Source of the DNA: Bacteroidales bacterium
GTDB taxonomy: Bacteria > Bacteroidota > Bacteroidia > Bacteroidales > WCHB1-69
Reading direction: 5' to 3'
NCBI GenBank assembly: GCA_031266895.1
Contig: JAISAD010000032.1
Coordinates: forward strand, 1-31,986
DNA length: 31,986 nucleotides
Every line of letters starts with the position of its first letter. Within the stretch, counting starts at the first letter, position 1. The position numbers and the translations under genes were made by a program. Of the stretch, positions 17,901 to 26,274 are shown one piece after another. The notes beneath the pieces are model-generated. The model had not been told where the DNA came from and made no database searches. It was given only the letters and a program-made list of their open reading frames with translations.

Positions 17901-17955
17901 AGTAGGCGATATTATTGAAGGTTATGAAGAATATGAAGTAAAAGTTACATTATAA
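14917..17955 (+). CDS. infB: Translation initiation factor IF-2
   Basis: A 1012-residue GTPase that places initiator tRNA on the 30S subunit. Residues 1-50 form the IF2 N-terminal helical domain (MAEIKLPRLGKAAIEF). Residues about 60-420 are a low-complexity Lys/Pro/Glu linker containing two copies of the VLGTIDL/ILGSIQL motif typical of Bacteroidota IF2 and a lysine run near residue 260. A second N-terminal domain precedes the G domain: GHVDHGKT (520-527), DTPGHE (from 567), TKID (621-624). Domains II to IV complete the protein. It sits between nusA and the pdxA-like gene in one run. Length and linker are normal for the phylum. Long antisense open frames over the linker are compositional shadows. 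Confidence 0.98.
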   Translation: MAEIKLPRLGKAAIEFNVSMQTVIAFLNKKGLAIEDNPNAKLTEKQYTALVNEYQIEKKLKEKVLGTSASKPEAAPKVTQKPEEKPFFIDPKPAVKAESAVQLDKKPIDKKPKKIEKTDETVIPEKAGKPVEPKKALEKTAKTVKKTDEQPVKPKEKKKSATIKPVEISPVQEPKPETEVQPAKPVTEPKSVKKEQPVEKPKETKKETVENTPEKEPEKMESGQQEPEHISHRIPIIQKPKVLGTIDLDSINSATKPKRKKKKKKSREEAKAEDETNVQNQNETKQHPKPQQQDVRPPVSETEPNEPRKVEFIETKVEKLQGPKILGSIQLPVEKKTEKGKSNKVDIVKKERKRKRIKTKVNSERAQHPAEKPKKAPVVISEIDIQRQIKETRMRLEPLGKSKASKRRREKRQQIMEETQERALQQLNEQKILKVMEFITANELATLMNVSVNQIISTCMSVGIFVSINQRLDAETIALLTDEYGYKVEFVSVDNEDGSQELIDNPEDLVPRHPIITVMGHVDHGKTSLLDYIRKANVIAGEEGGITQHIGAYEVVLNDGRKITFLDTPGHEAFTAMRARGAKVTDLCIIVIAADDSVMPQTKEAINHAQAAGVPMVFAFTKIDKANAHPDKIREELAAMNILVEDWGGKYQCQEIDAKHGTNVKELLEKVLLEAEMLELKANPNRSGIGTVIESSLDKGKGYVTKVLVQSGTLKIGDPVLAGSCFGKVKALYNERNQTVQSAGPATPVLLLGLNGAPQAGDLFKVCASEHDARIIATKKAQLVREIGLRAQKHITLDEIGRRIVIGDFKELNIIVKGDVIGSVEALTNSLLKLSTEQVQVNVIHSAIGAVTESDVVLASASNAIIVAFQVRPTHGSRKLAEQEEIDIRTYSVIFKAINEIKDAIAGMHSPEIHEKILCNLEVREVYKITKLGNIAGCLMLDGKLQRNTRIRLIRDGIVIHSGKLGSLRRFKDDVKEVSVGQDCGLNIDNFNDVKVGDIIEGYEEYEVKVTL

Positions 17956-17982
17956 TAACTTTAAAATCAAACGTTTGGAATT

Positions 17983-18999
17983 ATGGCAGATAACAAATTA
18001 TATCAAATAGGAATCACGCAGGGAGATGTGAATGGCATTGGCTATGAAGTGATTATGAAAGCGTTGGCCGAGCCAAAAATGGCAGAAATATGCACCTCCA
18101 TTGTTTATGGACTGGCTAAGGTGGCTACCTATCATCGCAAAATGCTTGATTTACCCGATTTTTCATTTCAGTTTATCAAAAATCTGGAACAGGCCAATTT
18201 GAAAAAGGCCAACCTTATTAACTTGGCAGACAACGAAGTAAAAGTAGATTTTGGCAGAGCTACCGAAATCAGCAGCAAAATGGCCGTATTATCGCTCACT
18301 GCTGCATGTGAAGATTTGAAAAATAATAACATAAGTGCACTTGTAACCGCCCCTGTTAACAAAAATAATATTCAGTCTGAAAACTTTAAATTTATCAACC
18401 ATATTGAGTTTTTGGCACATGCTTTTAAATCAAAAGAAGTTATGAAACTTATAGTTTCGGATGCTTTGAAAGTGGGTTTTGTTACCGATTGCATATCGCT
18501 TGCAAAAGCGGTTAGCATGTTATCCAAGGATTTGATTCTAAGTAAACTATCAATACTTCATAAAACCTTAATTACCGATTTTGGCTACACCAATCCCAAC
18601 ATTGCCGTCCTGTCATTCAATCCTTATGCCGGCGAAGACGAATTATCGGGTAACGAAAACATCAATAAAGTAAAGCCAGCCATCGAACAGGCTTTTGCGC
18701 AGCAAATTAACGCTTTTGGGCCATTCTCCTCTGTTAATTTCTTCAAATCAAGAGCATATACCAAATTCGATGCAGTTTTAGCACTTTACTACGAACAGGG
18801 CATGCTTCCTTTCAAACTCCTGTCGAATGGCGAGGGAGTACATTTTACCGCAGGATTGCCCATTGTACATACTGCTCCCGAACATGGAACGGCCTATGAC
18901 ATCGCCGGCAAAAATCAAGCCTCCGGTCAATCCATGCGCAATGCGCTTTATTTGGCAGTGGATATTTTAAACAGGCGCGCCGATCTTGTCAGGGAATAA
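17983..18999 (+). CDS. pdxA: PdxA-family protein with altered active site
   Basis: A 338-residue homologue of 4-hydroxythreonine-4-phosphate dehydrogenase, the NAD-dependent enzyme of DXP-dependent vitamin B6 synthesis. Family motifs are clear: ITQGDVNGIGYEVI, TAPVNK, FNPYAGEDE, FDAVLALYYEQG, FTAGLPIVHTAPEHGTAYDIAGK. However, aligned with the E. coli enzyme, the three metal ligands His166, His211 and His266 become Cys170, Tyr215 and Tyr270. The substrate-phosphate residues Thr137, Asn283 and Arg292 become Ile141, His287 and His296, and Asp247 is also lost. His140 and Lys278 remain. The frame is intact and sits 27 bp after infB and 16 bp before sbcD. Either it has a different reaction or metal use, or it is a non-catalytic paralogue. 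The symbol reflects family only. Confidence 0.8.
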   Translation: MADNKLYQIGITQGDVNGIGYEVIMKALAEPKMAEICTSIVYGLAKVATYHRKMLDLPDFSFQFIKNLEQANLKKANLINLADNEVKVDFGRATEISSKMAVLSLTAACEDLKNNNISALVTAPVNKNNIQSENFKFINHIEFLAHAFKSKEVMKLIVSDALKVGFVTDCISLAKAVSMLSKDLILSKLSILHKTLITDFGYTNPNIAVLSFNPYAGEDELSGNENINKVKPAIEQAFAQQINAFGPFSSVNFFKSRAYTKFDAVLALYYEQGMLPFKLLSNGEGVHFTAGLPIVHTAPEHGTAYDIAGKNQASGQSMRNALYLAVDILNRRADLVRE

Positions 19000-19015
19000 G
19001 ATTCCCGCTTAAGTA

Positions 19016-20224
19016 ATGAAAATTATTCACACTTCGGATTGGCATATTGGGCATTTTTTTCAAAATTGGGACAGAAAAGAGGAGTTTTCTTTCTTTTTTG
19101 AGCAATTGCACCATATTATCACAGAAGAAAAGCCGGATGTGCTGATTGTAGCCGGCGACATTTTTCATAACAGTAATCCGGCAGCAGAGAGCGTAACTTT
19201 TTATTATCAGGAATTAATGTCTCTCAAACAGTTAGCTCCGAATCTGCAAATTATTATTGTGGCCGGTAATCACGATTCTCCTTCACGATTGCAAGCTCCA
19301 GCCGTAATTTTACACAATTTTAATATCCACATCGTAGGTATGGTACCAAAGCAGAAAGGGGAAGTGGAATGGGAAAAGATGCTGTTTCCGCTCTATCACA
19401 ACGGTACTATGGCCGGAGTCTGTATGGCTGTACCGTTTTTGCGGAGGGGTGATTACGAACGCCATAGTGATGAAGAAAGCGAATGGGCGAGCTTGCGCCG
19501 TTTTTATAGTGCACTGTTTGAAAAAGCACAAGTAATAGCCGGCGAATTGCCCATAATTGCAACCGCACATCTTGCCATTGCCGCCGATGACACCGTGGAG
19601 CAAACTATAGGTGCAGTGGATAGCCTTGCCTGTACTGTTTTTCCCGAAGGAATTAATTATGTAGCTTTAGGGCACATACATAAAGCCTATCCTGTTGGCG
19701 GAAATCCCGCCATCCGCTATTCGGGATCGCCGTTGCCGATATCGCTGAACGCTCGCAATCGACAGCATCAGGTAATACTGGTGGAGTTTAAGGGCGACCG
19801 CAAGCCCCATATTAAATTTCTGCCCATTGCAGTGCCTGTACCCGTGAAACTCGTACCAGATTCGCCCGTGCCATTATCGGAATTAGTAGGGGCATTACAT
19901 ACACTGTCTGATGAAGAGGAAATCTATTTAGAGGCCAATTGGCTGCAAACTGAACCGGTAGCCGATGTGCGCGACCGGATTTTTGCCGCTTTGGAAGGTA
20001 AAAAAGCGCGTTTTTGTGGCATCAAAACCACCATTCCGACAGTAGAAAACGCCCATGATTGTATCTCGGTAACTACAGTAGAAGAGCTACAAAATTTAAA
20101 TCCCGAAATGTTGGCCATGCAATATTTTTTGCAAAAAAACGGAGTCGAAATGAATAGCACGGTACGCAAATTACTGCAAGAGGCCATTGCAGAAGTGCAG
20201 CTTGAGAAAGGAGAAGCACAATGA
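19016..20224 (+). CDS. sbcD: Exonuclease SbcCD, nuclease subunit D (Mre11-like)
   Basis: A 402-residue metallophosphoesterase that, with SbcC, cuts hairpins and blocked DNA ends. Manganese-binding motifs are all present: DWHIG (Asp8, His10), GDIFH (Asp48), GNHDSP (Asn85, His86), ATAHLAIA and GHIHKA. The C-terminal capping domain follows. The stop overlaps the sbcC start by 4 bp (ATGA), so the two subunits are translationally coupled, as is common for this pair. Nothing is unusual in length or motifs. Confidence 0.97.
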   Translation: MKIIHTSDWHIGHFFQNWDRKEEFSFFFEQLHHIITEEKPDVLIVAGDIFHNSNPAAESVTFYYQELMSLKQLAPNLQIIIVAGNHDSPSRLQAPAVILHNFNIHIVGMVPKQKGEVEWEKMLFPLYHNGTMAGVCMAVPFLRRGDYERHSDEESEWASLRRFYSALFEKAQVIAGELPIIATAHLAIAADDTVEQTIGAVDSLACTVFPEGINYVALGHIHKAYPVGGNPAIRYSGSPLPISLNARNRQHQVILVEFKGDRKPHIKFLPIAVPVPVKLVPDSPVPLSELVGALHTLSDEEEIYLEANWLQTEPVADVRDRIFAALEGKKARFCGIKTTIPTVENAHDCISVTTVEELQNLNPEMLAMQYFLQKNGVEMNSTVRKLLQEAIAEVQLEKGEAQ

Positions 20225-23184
20225 AAATTCTGACGGTTCGCATTCACAATATTGCTACGATTGAACAGGCAGACATCCGTTTTGAGGAAGCGCCATTGAA
20301 AGGTGAGGGAATTTTTTTGATTACAGGGACTACCGGTGCAGGCAAAAGCACAATTTTAGATGCAATATGTTTGGCACTCTATGGCTGTACGCCGCGTCTG
20401 CTTAACGGACGCAATCGGGAAAAGGTGTTGCTTAATGGCAAGGAACTGTCGATCGAAAATCCGGCCTCCTCTCTTCGCCGTGGTACCGGAGAAGGTTTTG
20501 CTGAAGTAGATTTTATTGGCGTAGATGGCGAACCCTATCGTGCCTGCTGGAGCATAGCCCGAGCACATAATAAACGTAACGGAAAAATACAACAACCGAG
20601 ACATGCTTTACTGAAAACAAATGAATTAATAGAATTTAGCGGTGGTCTTAAAGAGGTGCAGGAGGCTATTCAAAGATGTGTAGGACTCTCATTTGAGCAG
20701 TTTGTACGAACTGTACTGCTGGCGCAAAATCAATTTGCCAAATTCCTTTTTGCAAATCGCGATGAAAAGGCCGATATTCTGGAAATGCTAACAGGCAGTC
20801 ATATCTATTCCGAAATTTCTCAAAAGATATATACCAAGGCCAAGCAGGCTTCTGATGAAGTTGCCCGGTTAAATCGCATGATTAATCAAATTGTTTTACT
20901 AAATACGGAAGAACAGGATAATATTGACTGGCAAATTACAGATTTTACAGCACAGGAAAAGGCATTACAGCAACATCTTGAAAAATTGCACACTCAAAAA
21001 ACAGAGTTGGATAAGCGGCATGCCCTGATTGCTGAACTGACCGCTTGTTGCGAAAGAGAGCAAAGAGCGGAAACAGTTCTGCGTGAAGCACATTCGGATA
21101 TTCTGTTATTGTCGAAATTGGAGCGCATGCAACCCATTATGCCAACTGTGGAATTATGGCAAGAGCGATTGAAATCGGTAAGGAGAAATACGGAAAAACG
21201 GCACCTGATGAGCAAAGAATTTGCCCGCTATCTTGCTCAATTTGCCGAAATGGAGATGAGAATGCGGAATTATTTGGAAAAACATCTTCCTGACATGCAC
21301 GCCAATATTCAAAGTTCGATTTCAATATCGTATGAAATATTGATTAATCATTTGCAAGATATTACTACGCAATATGATAGAGAAGAATTAACGAAAGAAA
21401 AAACAGTTTGGAAGCAACGTGTCGAGGATATTGCGATTGCACAACTTGCCTTGCAGCAAGTAACTGTTTTGCAAAAACAGTTGTCGATAATGCAGGTGCA
21501 ACAACAGGAATACAGGCAACAACAGATGGAACTGCAAGCTCAGATACCCATTTTGCAGCAGCAATACAACGACGCTAAAGCGGAAGCCACTGTGGCAGAA
21601 GAACTATATGCAAAGGCATCGCTTGCGGCCAACAGGAGCGCTAAAGAGTTGCGGGCACAATTGTCTGAACAGCAGCCTTGTCCGGTGTGTGGCAGTCTCG
21701 AACATCCTTATCAAAATCAGAGTGAAATATTTATTATGCAGACGTTTGAATTGTTTAAAGAAGCCTGTGCCGAAAAAAAGCAAGTAGCCGAACAGCTTTT
21801 GCAGTTGGTTACCGCTCACGACAGTCAAACAGCACACTGTTCTAAACAACTTGAAAACATTGAAAAACAAATAGATAATCATACTCGAAGTCTCATTGCA
21901 CCACAACAGCAATGGCAGCGACAGGTCGTTAAATTGGGCTTGTCGAATGAACTGAACACCGCACAAGCCGAAACCGCTTTAAATGTACAAAAACAGGAAT
22001 GTGCTGCCAAAATAGAGTATTTGGATGATCAAATCAAACAGGTTTACGAGGCCGAAAAAGAGCAGCAGACAGCAGAGCTATTGTGGGAAAAGTACAGTCA
22101 TTGCCGCGATCACATTGCAGCATTGCGTGCTCACTCGGGGCAATGGTTGCAAGAGGAAACAACAGAAAGCTCGCCATACGATATAACAGCGCAGTCGTTG
22201 CGCGACTTGCCCGAACGATTAAGCGCATTCGGTGGTCAAGTTAAAATAGTGTATCAGCAGAGTGAAACCGACAAAAAAGAGTGCGCCCGACATGAAAAAA
22301 CAGTGGAGGAGTGGTTGGCAGCACAGAAAACGAATGACAGTCAGGAATTTTTAACTAAAGAGTTTTTGATTGCCAGCTCTCGCGAAAAACAGGATTTAGA
22401 AACGTTGCGCCGGCAGGTTCAGCAAGTACAGAACGAACATAAAGAGACACAAAGTTTGCGGCTGGCTAAGGCGCAGGAACTGGCCGCGCATAATGTCGCG
22501 GTGCCTGAACTGAACGAAACGGATAGTATGCAGGTACAGCAACAAATTACAGAAGCCCAACAGCAGTATAAAAGTTGTGTCGAAGAGGTGGCGCGACTGC
22601 GTGAACAGTTGGTTTTTGATAAAAGACAGGCGGCACAAAGGACAGAATTGATAAAACAATGTCAGGAAAGAGAGCAATATGCTCAAAATTGGGAACAGCT
22701 TAAAAAACTTTTCGGAAGCGAAGATGGTCAAAGGTTTAGAAACATTGCACAATCTTACACTTTATCGCTACTCTTGCAACTCGCCAACATTCATTTGCAG
22801 ACACTTTCCAGCCGATATTCCTTAGAGTGCGATGAAAGTTCACTGTCCATCAAAGTGATAGATCATTTAATGGGTAACGAAGAATCTACCGTCCATACCC
22901 TTTCTGGAGGTGAATCCTTTTTGGTTTCACTTTCTCTGGCATTGGCTCTCTCTTCGCTTTCGAGCCGAAATATACAGATAGAAACCCTCTTTATTGATGA
23001 AGGATTTGGCACACTTGATGCTGAGACACTGAGAGTTACAATGGATGCATTAGAACAGTTGCACCACAGGGGGCGCAAAGTTGGCATTATTTCGCACGTA
23101 CAGGAATTGAAAGAGCGCATACCTGTACAAATTCAGGTCGAAAAAATTGGCTTTGGAAAAAGTTTGGTTAAGATCGTATCTTAA
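20221..23184 (+). CDS. sbcC: Exonuclease SbcCD, ATPase subunit C (Rad50-like)
   Basis: A 987-residue SMC-like ATPase. Walker A GTTGAGKST is at 36-44; long Gln/Glu-rich coiled coils flank the zinc hook CPVC (Cys487 and Cys490); the ABC signature LSGGESFLVSLSLALALSSL is near residue 893 and Walker B LFIDEGFGTLD near 922. With SbcD it processes DNA hairpins and protein-blocked ends. It is the last gene of the nusA-to-sbcC run. No clear terminator follows within the next 135 bp. Confidence 0.97.
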   Translation: MKILTVRIHNIATIEQADIRFEEAPLKGEGIFLITGTTGAGKSTILDAICLALYGCTPRLLNGRNREKVLLNGKELSIENPASSLRRGTGEGFAEVDFIGVDGEPYRACWSIARAHNKRNGKIQQPRHALLKTNELIEFSGGLKEVQEAIQRCVGLSFEQFVRTVLLAQNQFAKFLFANRDEKADILEMLTGSHIYSEISQKIYTKAKQASDEVARLNRMINQIVLLNTEEQDNIDWQITDFTAQEKALQQHLEKLHTQKTELDKRHALIAELTACCEREQRAETVLREAHSDILLLSKLERMQPIMPTVELWQERLKSVRRNTEKRHLMSKEFARYLAQFAEMEMRMRNYLEKHLPDMHANIQSSISISYEILINHLQDITTQYDREELTKEKTVWKQRVEDIAIAQLALQQVTVLQKQLSIMQVQQQEYRQQQMELQAQIPILQQQYNDAKAEATVAEELYAKASLAANRSAKELRAQLSEQQPCPVCGSLEHPYQNQSEIFIMQTFELFKEACAEKKQVAEQLLQLVTAHDSQTAHCSKQLENIEKQIDNHTRSLIAPQQQWQRQVVKLGLSNELNTAQAETALNVQKQECAAKIEYLDDQIKQVYEAEKEQQTAELLWEKYSHCRDHIAALRAHSGQWLQEETTESSPYDITAQSLRDLPERLSAFGGQVKIVYQQSETDKKECARHEKTVEEWLAAQKTNDSQEFLTKEFLIASSREKQDLETLRRQVQQVQNEHKETQSLRLAKAQELAAHNVAVPELNETDSMQVQQQITEAQQQYKSCVEEVARLREQLVFDKRQAAQRTELIKQCQEREQYAQNWEQLKKLFGSEDGQRFRNIAQSYTLSLLLQLANIHLQTLSSRYSLECDESSLSIKVIDHLMGNEESTVHTLSGGESFLVSLSLALALSSLSSRNIQIETLFIDEGFGTLDAETLRVTMDALEQLHHRGRKVGIISHVQELKERIPVQIQVEKIGFGKSLVKIVS

Positions 23185-23282
23185 ATAGTTAACCAACAGC
23201 GTGTTTTTACAAAATAGTAATAAGACGCAAAAAAAATATCCTGTTTTAGAGCAACGGCATTCAATTATTAAATAAGAATTGC

Positions 23283-23290
23283 TATCTTTG
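23283..23290 (+). promoter_or_regulatory. -7 promoter box (TATCTTTG) of the four-helix-bundle gene
   Basis: TATCTTTG matches the Bacteroidota TAnnTTTG consensus 29 bp before the ATG at 23320, in the AT-rich gap after sbcC. No good -33 TTTG was seen. Confidence 0.55.
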
Positions 23291-23319
23291 CAAAAATTTT
23301 CTAACTAAACAGCAAACAC

Positions 23320-23751
23320 ATGAATGAACAGGAAAACAGTGTGAGTTTCTTCAGATTTAAAGATTTAAGAATCTATGCCAAAGCAATAGAGTATATTGCA
23401 TGGGTACAAGAGGAGACAGTACATCTTCGTGAAGATCAACAATTTATGTTGGGCGAAAAATTTGTAAAAGCAGCGCAGGGCATTGCCTTAAACATAGTTG
23501 AGGGTTCGGTGCGCAACAAAGTTCAATTTATCTATTACCTGAAAATAGCTAAAAGTTTTATTCGAGAATGCGTGGTTTATACCGACATTGCTGCGAAATC
23601 TTCTATTTTGAGCGAAGAAAAAATCCACCACTCCGTGTGTCAGTTGATGGAATTGACCAAAATGACAGGTAAATTACTTACCTCTTTGCAGGATTCCATT
23701 CCGTCTATAAATCGCAAGGAGAAAGTTGACGAATTTTCTGAAGTTGTGTAG
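23320..23751 (+). CDS. Four-helix-bundle protein (S23-like, TIGR02436 type)
   Basis: A 143-residue helical protein of the family once called S23 because members are encoded within rRNA intervening sequences. The family pattern is present: FKDLRIYAKAIEY in helix 1, FVKAAQGIALNIVEGSVR in helix 2, FIYYLKIAKSFIRECVVYTDIA in helix 3, and a final helix with LMELTKMTGKLLTSL. The cellular role of the family is poorly known. It has its own promoter-like box and converges on the U32 gene with only 9 bp between stop codons. Confidence 0.9.
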   Translation: MNEQENSVSFFRFKDLRIYAKAIEYIAWVQEETVHLREDQQFMLGEKFVKAAQGIALNIVEGSVRNKVQFIYYLKIAKSFIRECVVYTDIAAKSSILSEEKIHHSVCQLMELTKMTGKLLTSLQDSIPSINRKEKVDEFSEVV

Positions 23752-23778
23752 AGACAGGAGTTACAACCTGCTCTCTAC
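23748..23778. terminator. Hairpin spanning two convergent stop codons
   Basis: GTAGAGACAGG pairs with CCTGCTCTCTAC, leaving one bulged C and an 8-nt loop. The stem contains the TAG of the plus-strand gene, and the loop overlaps the stop of the minus-strand gene. It is symmetrical and could end transcription from both sides, though neither flank has a strong T run. Confidence 0.55.
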
Positions 23779-25014
23779 TTCTATCCAGCGATAAAGAATA
23801 TCGCCCCGCCGCACCAACTTGTGTACGGGAATAGAGCACACCTCCCCTTTGATCGCTTGGGTTACGGGAGCTAAGTTTACACGAATCTCTCGAACACTGT
23901 CCTCGTAAACGCCAGTAGTGGGTCCTGTAATCAAAATATTATCGTTGAATTTAAGTTCCCTTGTTTCAATCGTAATTTCGGCCACGCTTAATTTGCTGAA
24001 ATAGTTGGTAACTTTCCCAATATGCTGCTTTACACGGGTAGCCTGCGATCCATAATGTTCTGTCCATTCACCCATTTTACGCCCCAAATAGTAGCCATCC
24101 CAAAAGTCGCGATTATAAACGCTGCGCAATTGTTGCATCCACGCTTCGATCTTTGAGTTGTCAAAAGATTGATTGGCGATAGCGTCTATTGCTTCATGAT
24201 AACAGCGGGTTACGCATTTCACATATTCTGCCCCGCGTCCTCGTCCCTCAATTTTTAACACGGTAATGCCGGCTGCAATAATTTTATCTAAAAAACCGAT
24301 AGTGCATAAATCTTTTGGAGACATAATATATTGATTATCAATTGATAATTCTACCTCCTGGTTTAAATCCCAAACACGATAACCTCGTCGGCAAGGCTGC
24401 AAACATGCGCCGCGATTGGCTGAATAATTAAAATTGTCGAGGCTGAGGTAGCACTTGCCCGACACTGCCATACAAAGTGCACCATGTACAAACATCTCAA
24501 TACGTACTGTTTTATTGTTTGGCCCGCAAATATTCTGTTCTTGGATAATCTTAATGATATCGGCTGCCTGTTTAAGCGTAGTTTCACGTGCCAGCACAAT
24601 CACATCGGCAAATTGGGCATAATAGCGTACCGCTTCAATGTTGGTAACATTGCACTGCGTAGAAAGGTGCACCGCCATTCCTATTTGGCGACAATAGCTA
24701 ATTACCGCCATATCAGAAGCAATTACTGCCGACACGCGCCCCAGTTTCGCCAAATCAAGCAATTCACGCATTTCTTCGATTTCATTATTGTAAATCACAC
24801 TGTTTACAGTCAAATAAGAGTGTATGCCATAGTCGCGGCATATCCCTGTGATTCGCTCCAAATCTTCGCAGCCGAAACTGCCGGATGAGCGTGCCCGCAT
24901 ATTCAATTTTCCTGCACCGAAATAGACAGAGCCGGCACCTGCCTCTATGGCCGCCATCAGCGATTCATAAGAACCGACCGGCGACATAATTTCTATATCG
25001 CTTTTCATCGTCAT
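23761..25014 (-). CDS. U32 family peptidase / TrhP-like tRNA hydroxylation protein
   Basis: A 417-residue protein. The U32 signature EMFVHGALCMAVSGKCYLS is at 173-191, followed by the GACLQPCRRGYRV block. Cys181, Cys188, Cys204 and Cys208 are the conserved cysteines thought to hold an iron-sulfur cluster in this family. E. coli YegQ/TrhP, a close relative by pattern, is needed for 5-hydroxyuridine at tRNA position 34; RlhA, another U32 member, modifies 23S rRNA. An RNA hydroxylation role is therefore more likely than proteolysis, but the paralogue cannot be fixed from sequence alone. A TACATTTG -7 box precedes it. Confidence 0.9.
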   Translation of the reverse strand: MTMKSDIEIMSPVGSYESLMAAIEAGAGSVYFGAGKLNMRARSSGSFGCEDLERITGICRDYGIHSYLTVNSVIYNNEIEEMRELLDLAKLGRVSAVIASDMAVISYCRQIGMAVHLSTQCNVTNIEAVRYYAQFADVIVLARETTLKQAADIIKIIQEQNICGPNNKTVRIEMFVHGALCMAVSGKCYLSLDNFNYSANRGACLQPCRRGYRVWDLNQEVELSIDNQYIMSPKDLCTIGFLDKIIAAGITVLKIEGRGRGAEYVKCVTRCYHEAIDAIANQSFDNSKIEAWMQQLRSVYNRDFWDGYYLGRKMGEWTEHYGSQATRVKQHIGKVTNYFSKLSVAEITIETRELKFNDNILITGPTTGVYEDSVREIRVNLAPVTQAIKGEVCSIPVHKLVRRGDILYRWIEVESRL

Positions 25015-25033
25015 CGTTTAGTTTGCTTTTTTG

Positions 25034-25041
25034 CAAATGTA
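25034..25041 (-). promoter_or_regulatory. -7 promoter box (TACATTTG) of the U32 gene
   Basis: TACATTTG on the minus strand, 20 bp before the ATG at 25014, matches TAnnTTTG. It implies a very short leader. Confidence 0.5.
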
Positions 25042-25119
25042 CATAGAAATTTTCAATTTATACTTGAATGAATAAAAATCTCCACACCACTAACTCTTAT
25101 CAAAACAGGTCGCATGGCG

Positions 25120-26271
25120 CTATTTTTGCGAAAAACGCAACATTACAGCGCAAATTGCCAAAAAAATAAGATTGGGAATCCATGAGCCTAACCATGGAGG
25201 CAGTCCTCCGGATATGGAAAATACAGTAGAAATCTGTTGAAAGAAGATAAACGAAAAAGCCAATCCGATACCCAAAAAGAGGTGTACTCCCACGCCTCGA
25301 CGGGTTTTGCGAGAGGCTACGCTTTGGCCTAACAAGGTCATAATTAGCGTCCCCAAAGGATTAGCCAATCGCTTGTGTTTTTCGATAATATAATACTTAA
25401 CCAAACTCGATCCCTTAGATTCCTCCTGTTTAATGAAAGCGTACAATTGTCGGAAAGTCATAGTCTCAATAATTTTTACATCTTGATCAAAATCGCGTGG
25501 CAATACATTAAAAACCGTGTCCATCTGTTGGCCGGTGGTTATGATTTCATCACCATCAATAATGGTGCGTTTTGTATAATTTTTCAATTCCCATTTTTTG
25601 ATTTCTTCATTGTATTTCACTGTTCTAGCCGAAATTTTATAAGAAATATTTTGATGCGCTAAAATCTCATAGGTAAACATGTAGCCCTCGCGCGTCTCTT
25701 CCTCCCAACGTTCCAAATAGATATAGCTGTTGGGCGAATTTTTAATATGCATTGACGATTGAGTAATATAGTGCCGGTTGGACATCTCATTCTTAAAGGC
25801 TAAAAAGTGCTCTTGCGTGTATGGCACTATAAAATTGGACAAAATCAGAGACAATAATGCAATGATAAGTGCACCTGACACATAGGGCAGCAAAAAACGG
25901 CTAAAACTTATGCCGCCATTCAGAATGGAAATAATTTCGTTTTGAGATGAAAGTTTGGAGGTAAACCATATCACACTGATAAAGGTAAACAGTGGGATGA
26001 ACAGATTGATGAAATAGGGAATAAAATTGAGGTAATAACGGAAAATAATATCGGAAAAAGAGATATTTTTATCCATAAAGCGCTGTATATTTTCAGAAAT
26101 ATCAAACACGATCACAATCACCATTAATAAAACAATGGCATAGACAAAAGTCCCCAAAAATTTTTTAAAAATATAGCTGTCTAAAATGCGCCATTGAAAA
26201 CGCTCTTTTAGATATGCCATACAACATTTTGTTTTTAGCAATATGTTGCTAATGAATGATTTATAATTCAT
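25120..26271 (-). CDS. LptF/LptG (YjgP/YjgQ) family permease
   Basis: Up to 383 residues. The LptB2FG transporter pulls lipopolysaccharide from the inner membrane and passes it to the periplasmic bridge. Three membrane segments lie in the N-terminal half (FLGTFVYAIVLLMVIVIVFD; YFINLFIPLFTFISVIWF; LPYVSGALIIALLSLILSNF), then a periplasmic beta-jellyroll region, then C-terminal segments (PLGTLIMTLLGQSV; LFLGIGLAFSFIFFQQI; LGSWIPNLIFLAICAVML). This is the family layout. LptF and LptG cannot be told apart here; many Bacteroidota members are annotated as LptG. The ATG at 26218-26220 (Met18) is an equally good start and gives a more typical N-terminus. The start used lies 3 bp after the stop of the next gene upstream. 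Confidence 0.92.
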   Translation of the reverse strand: MNYKSFISNILLKTKCCMAYLKERFQWRILDSYIFKKFLGTFVYAIVLLMVIVIVFDISENIQRFMDKNISFSDIIFRYYLNFIPYFINLFIPLFTFISVIWFTSKLSSQNEIISILNGGISFSRFLLPYVSGALIIALLSLILSNFIVPYTQEHFLAFKNEMSNRHYITQSSMHIKNSPNSYIYLERWEEETREGYMFTYEILAHQNISYKISARTVKYNEEIKKWELKNYTKRTIIDGDEIITTGQQMDTVFNVLPRDFDQDVKIIETMTFRQLYAFIKQEESKGSSLVKYYIIEKHKRLANPLGTLIMTLLGQSVASRKTRRGVGVHLFLGIGLAFSFIFFQQISTVFSISGGLPPWLGSWIPNLIFLAICAVMLRFSQK

Positions 26272-26274
26272 AAT

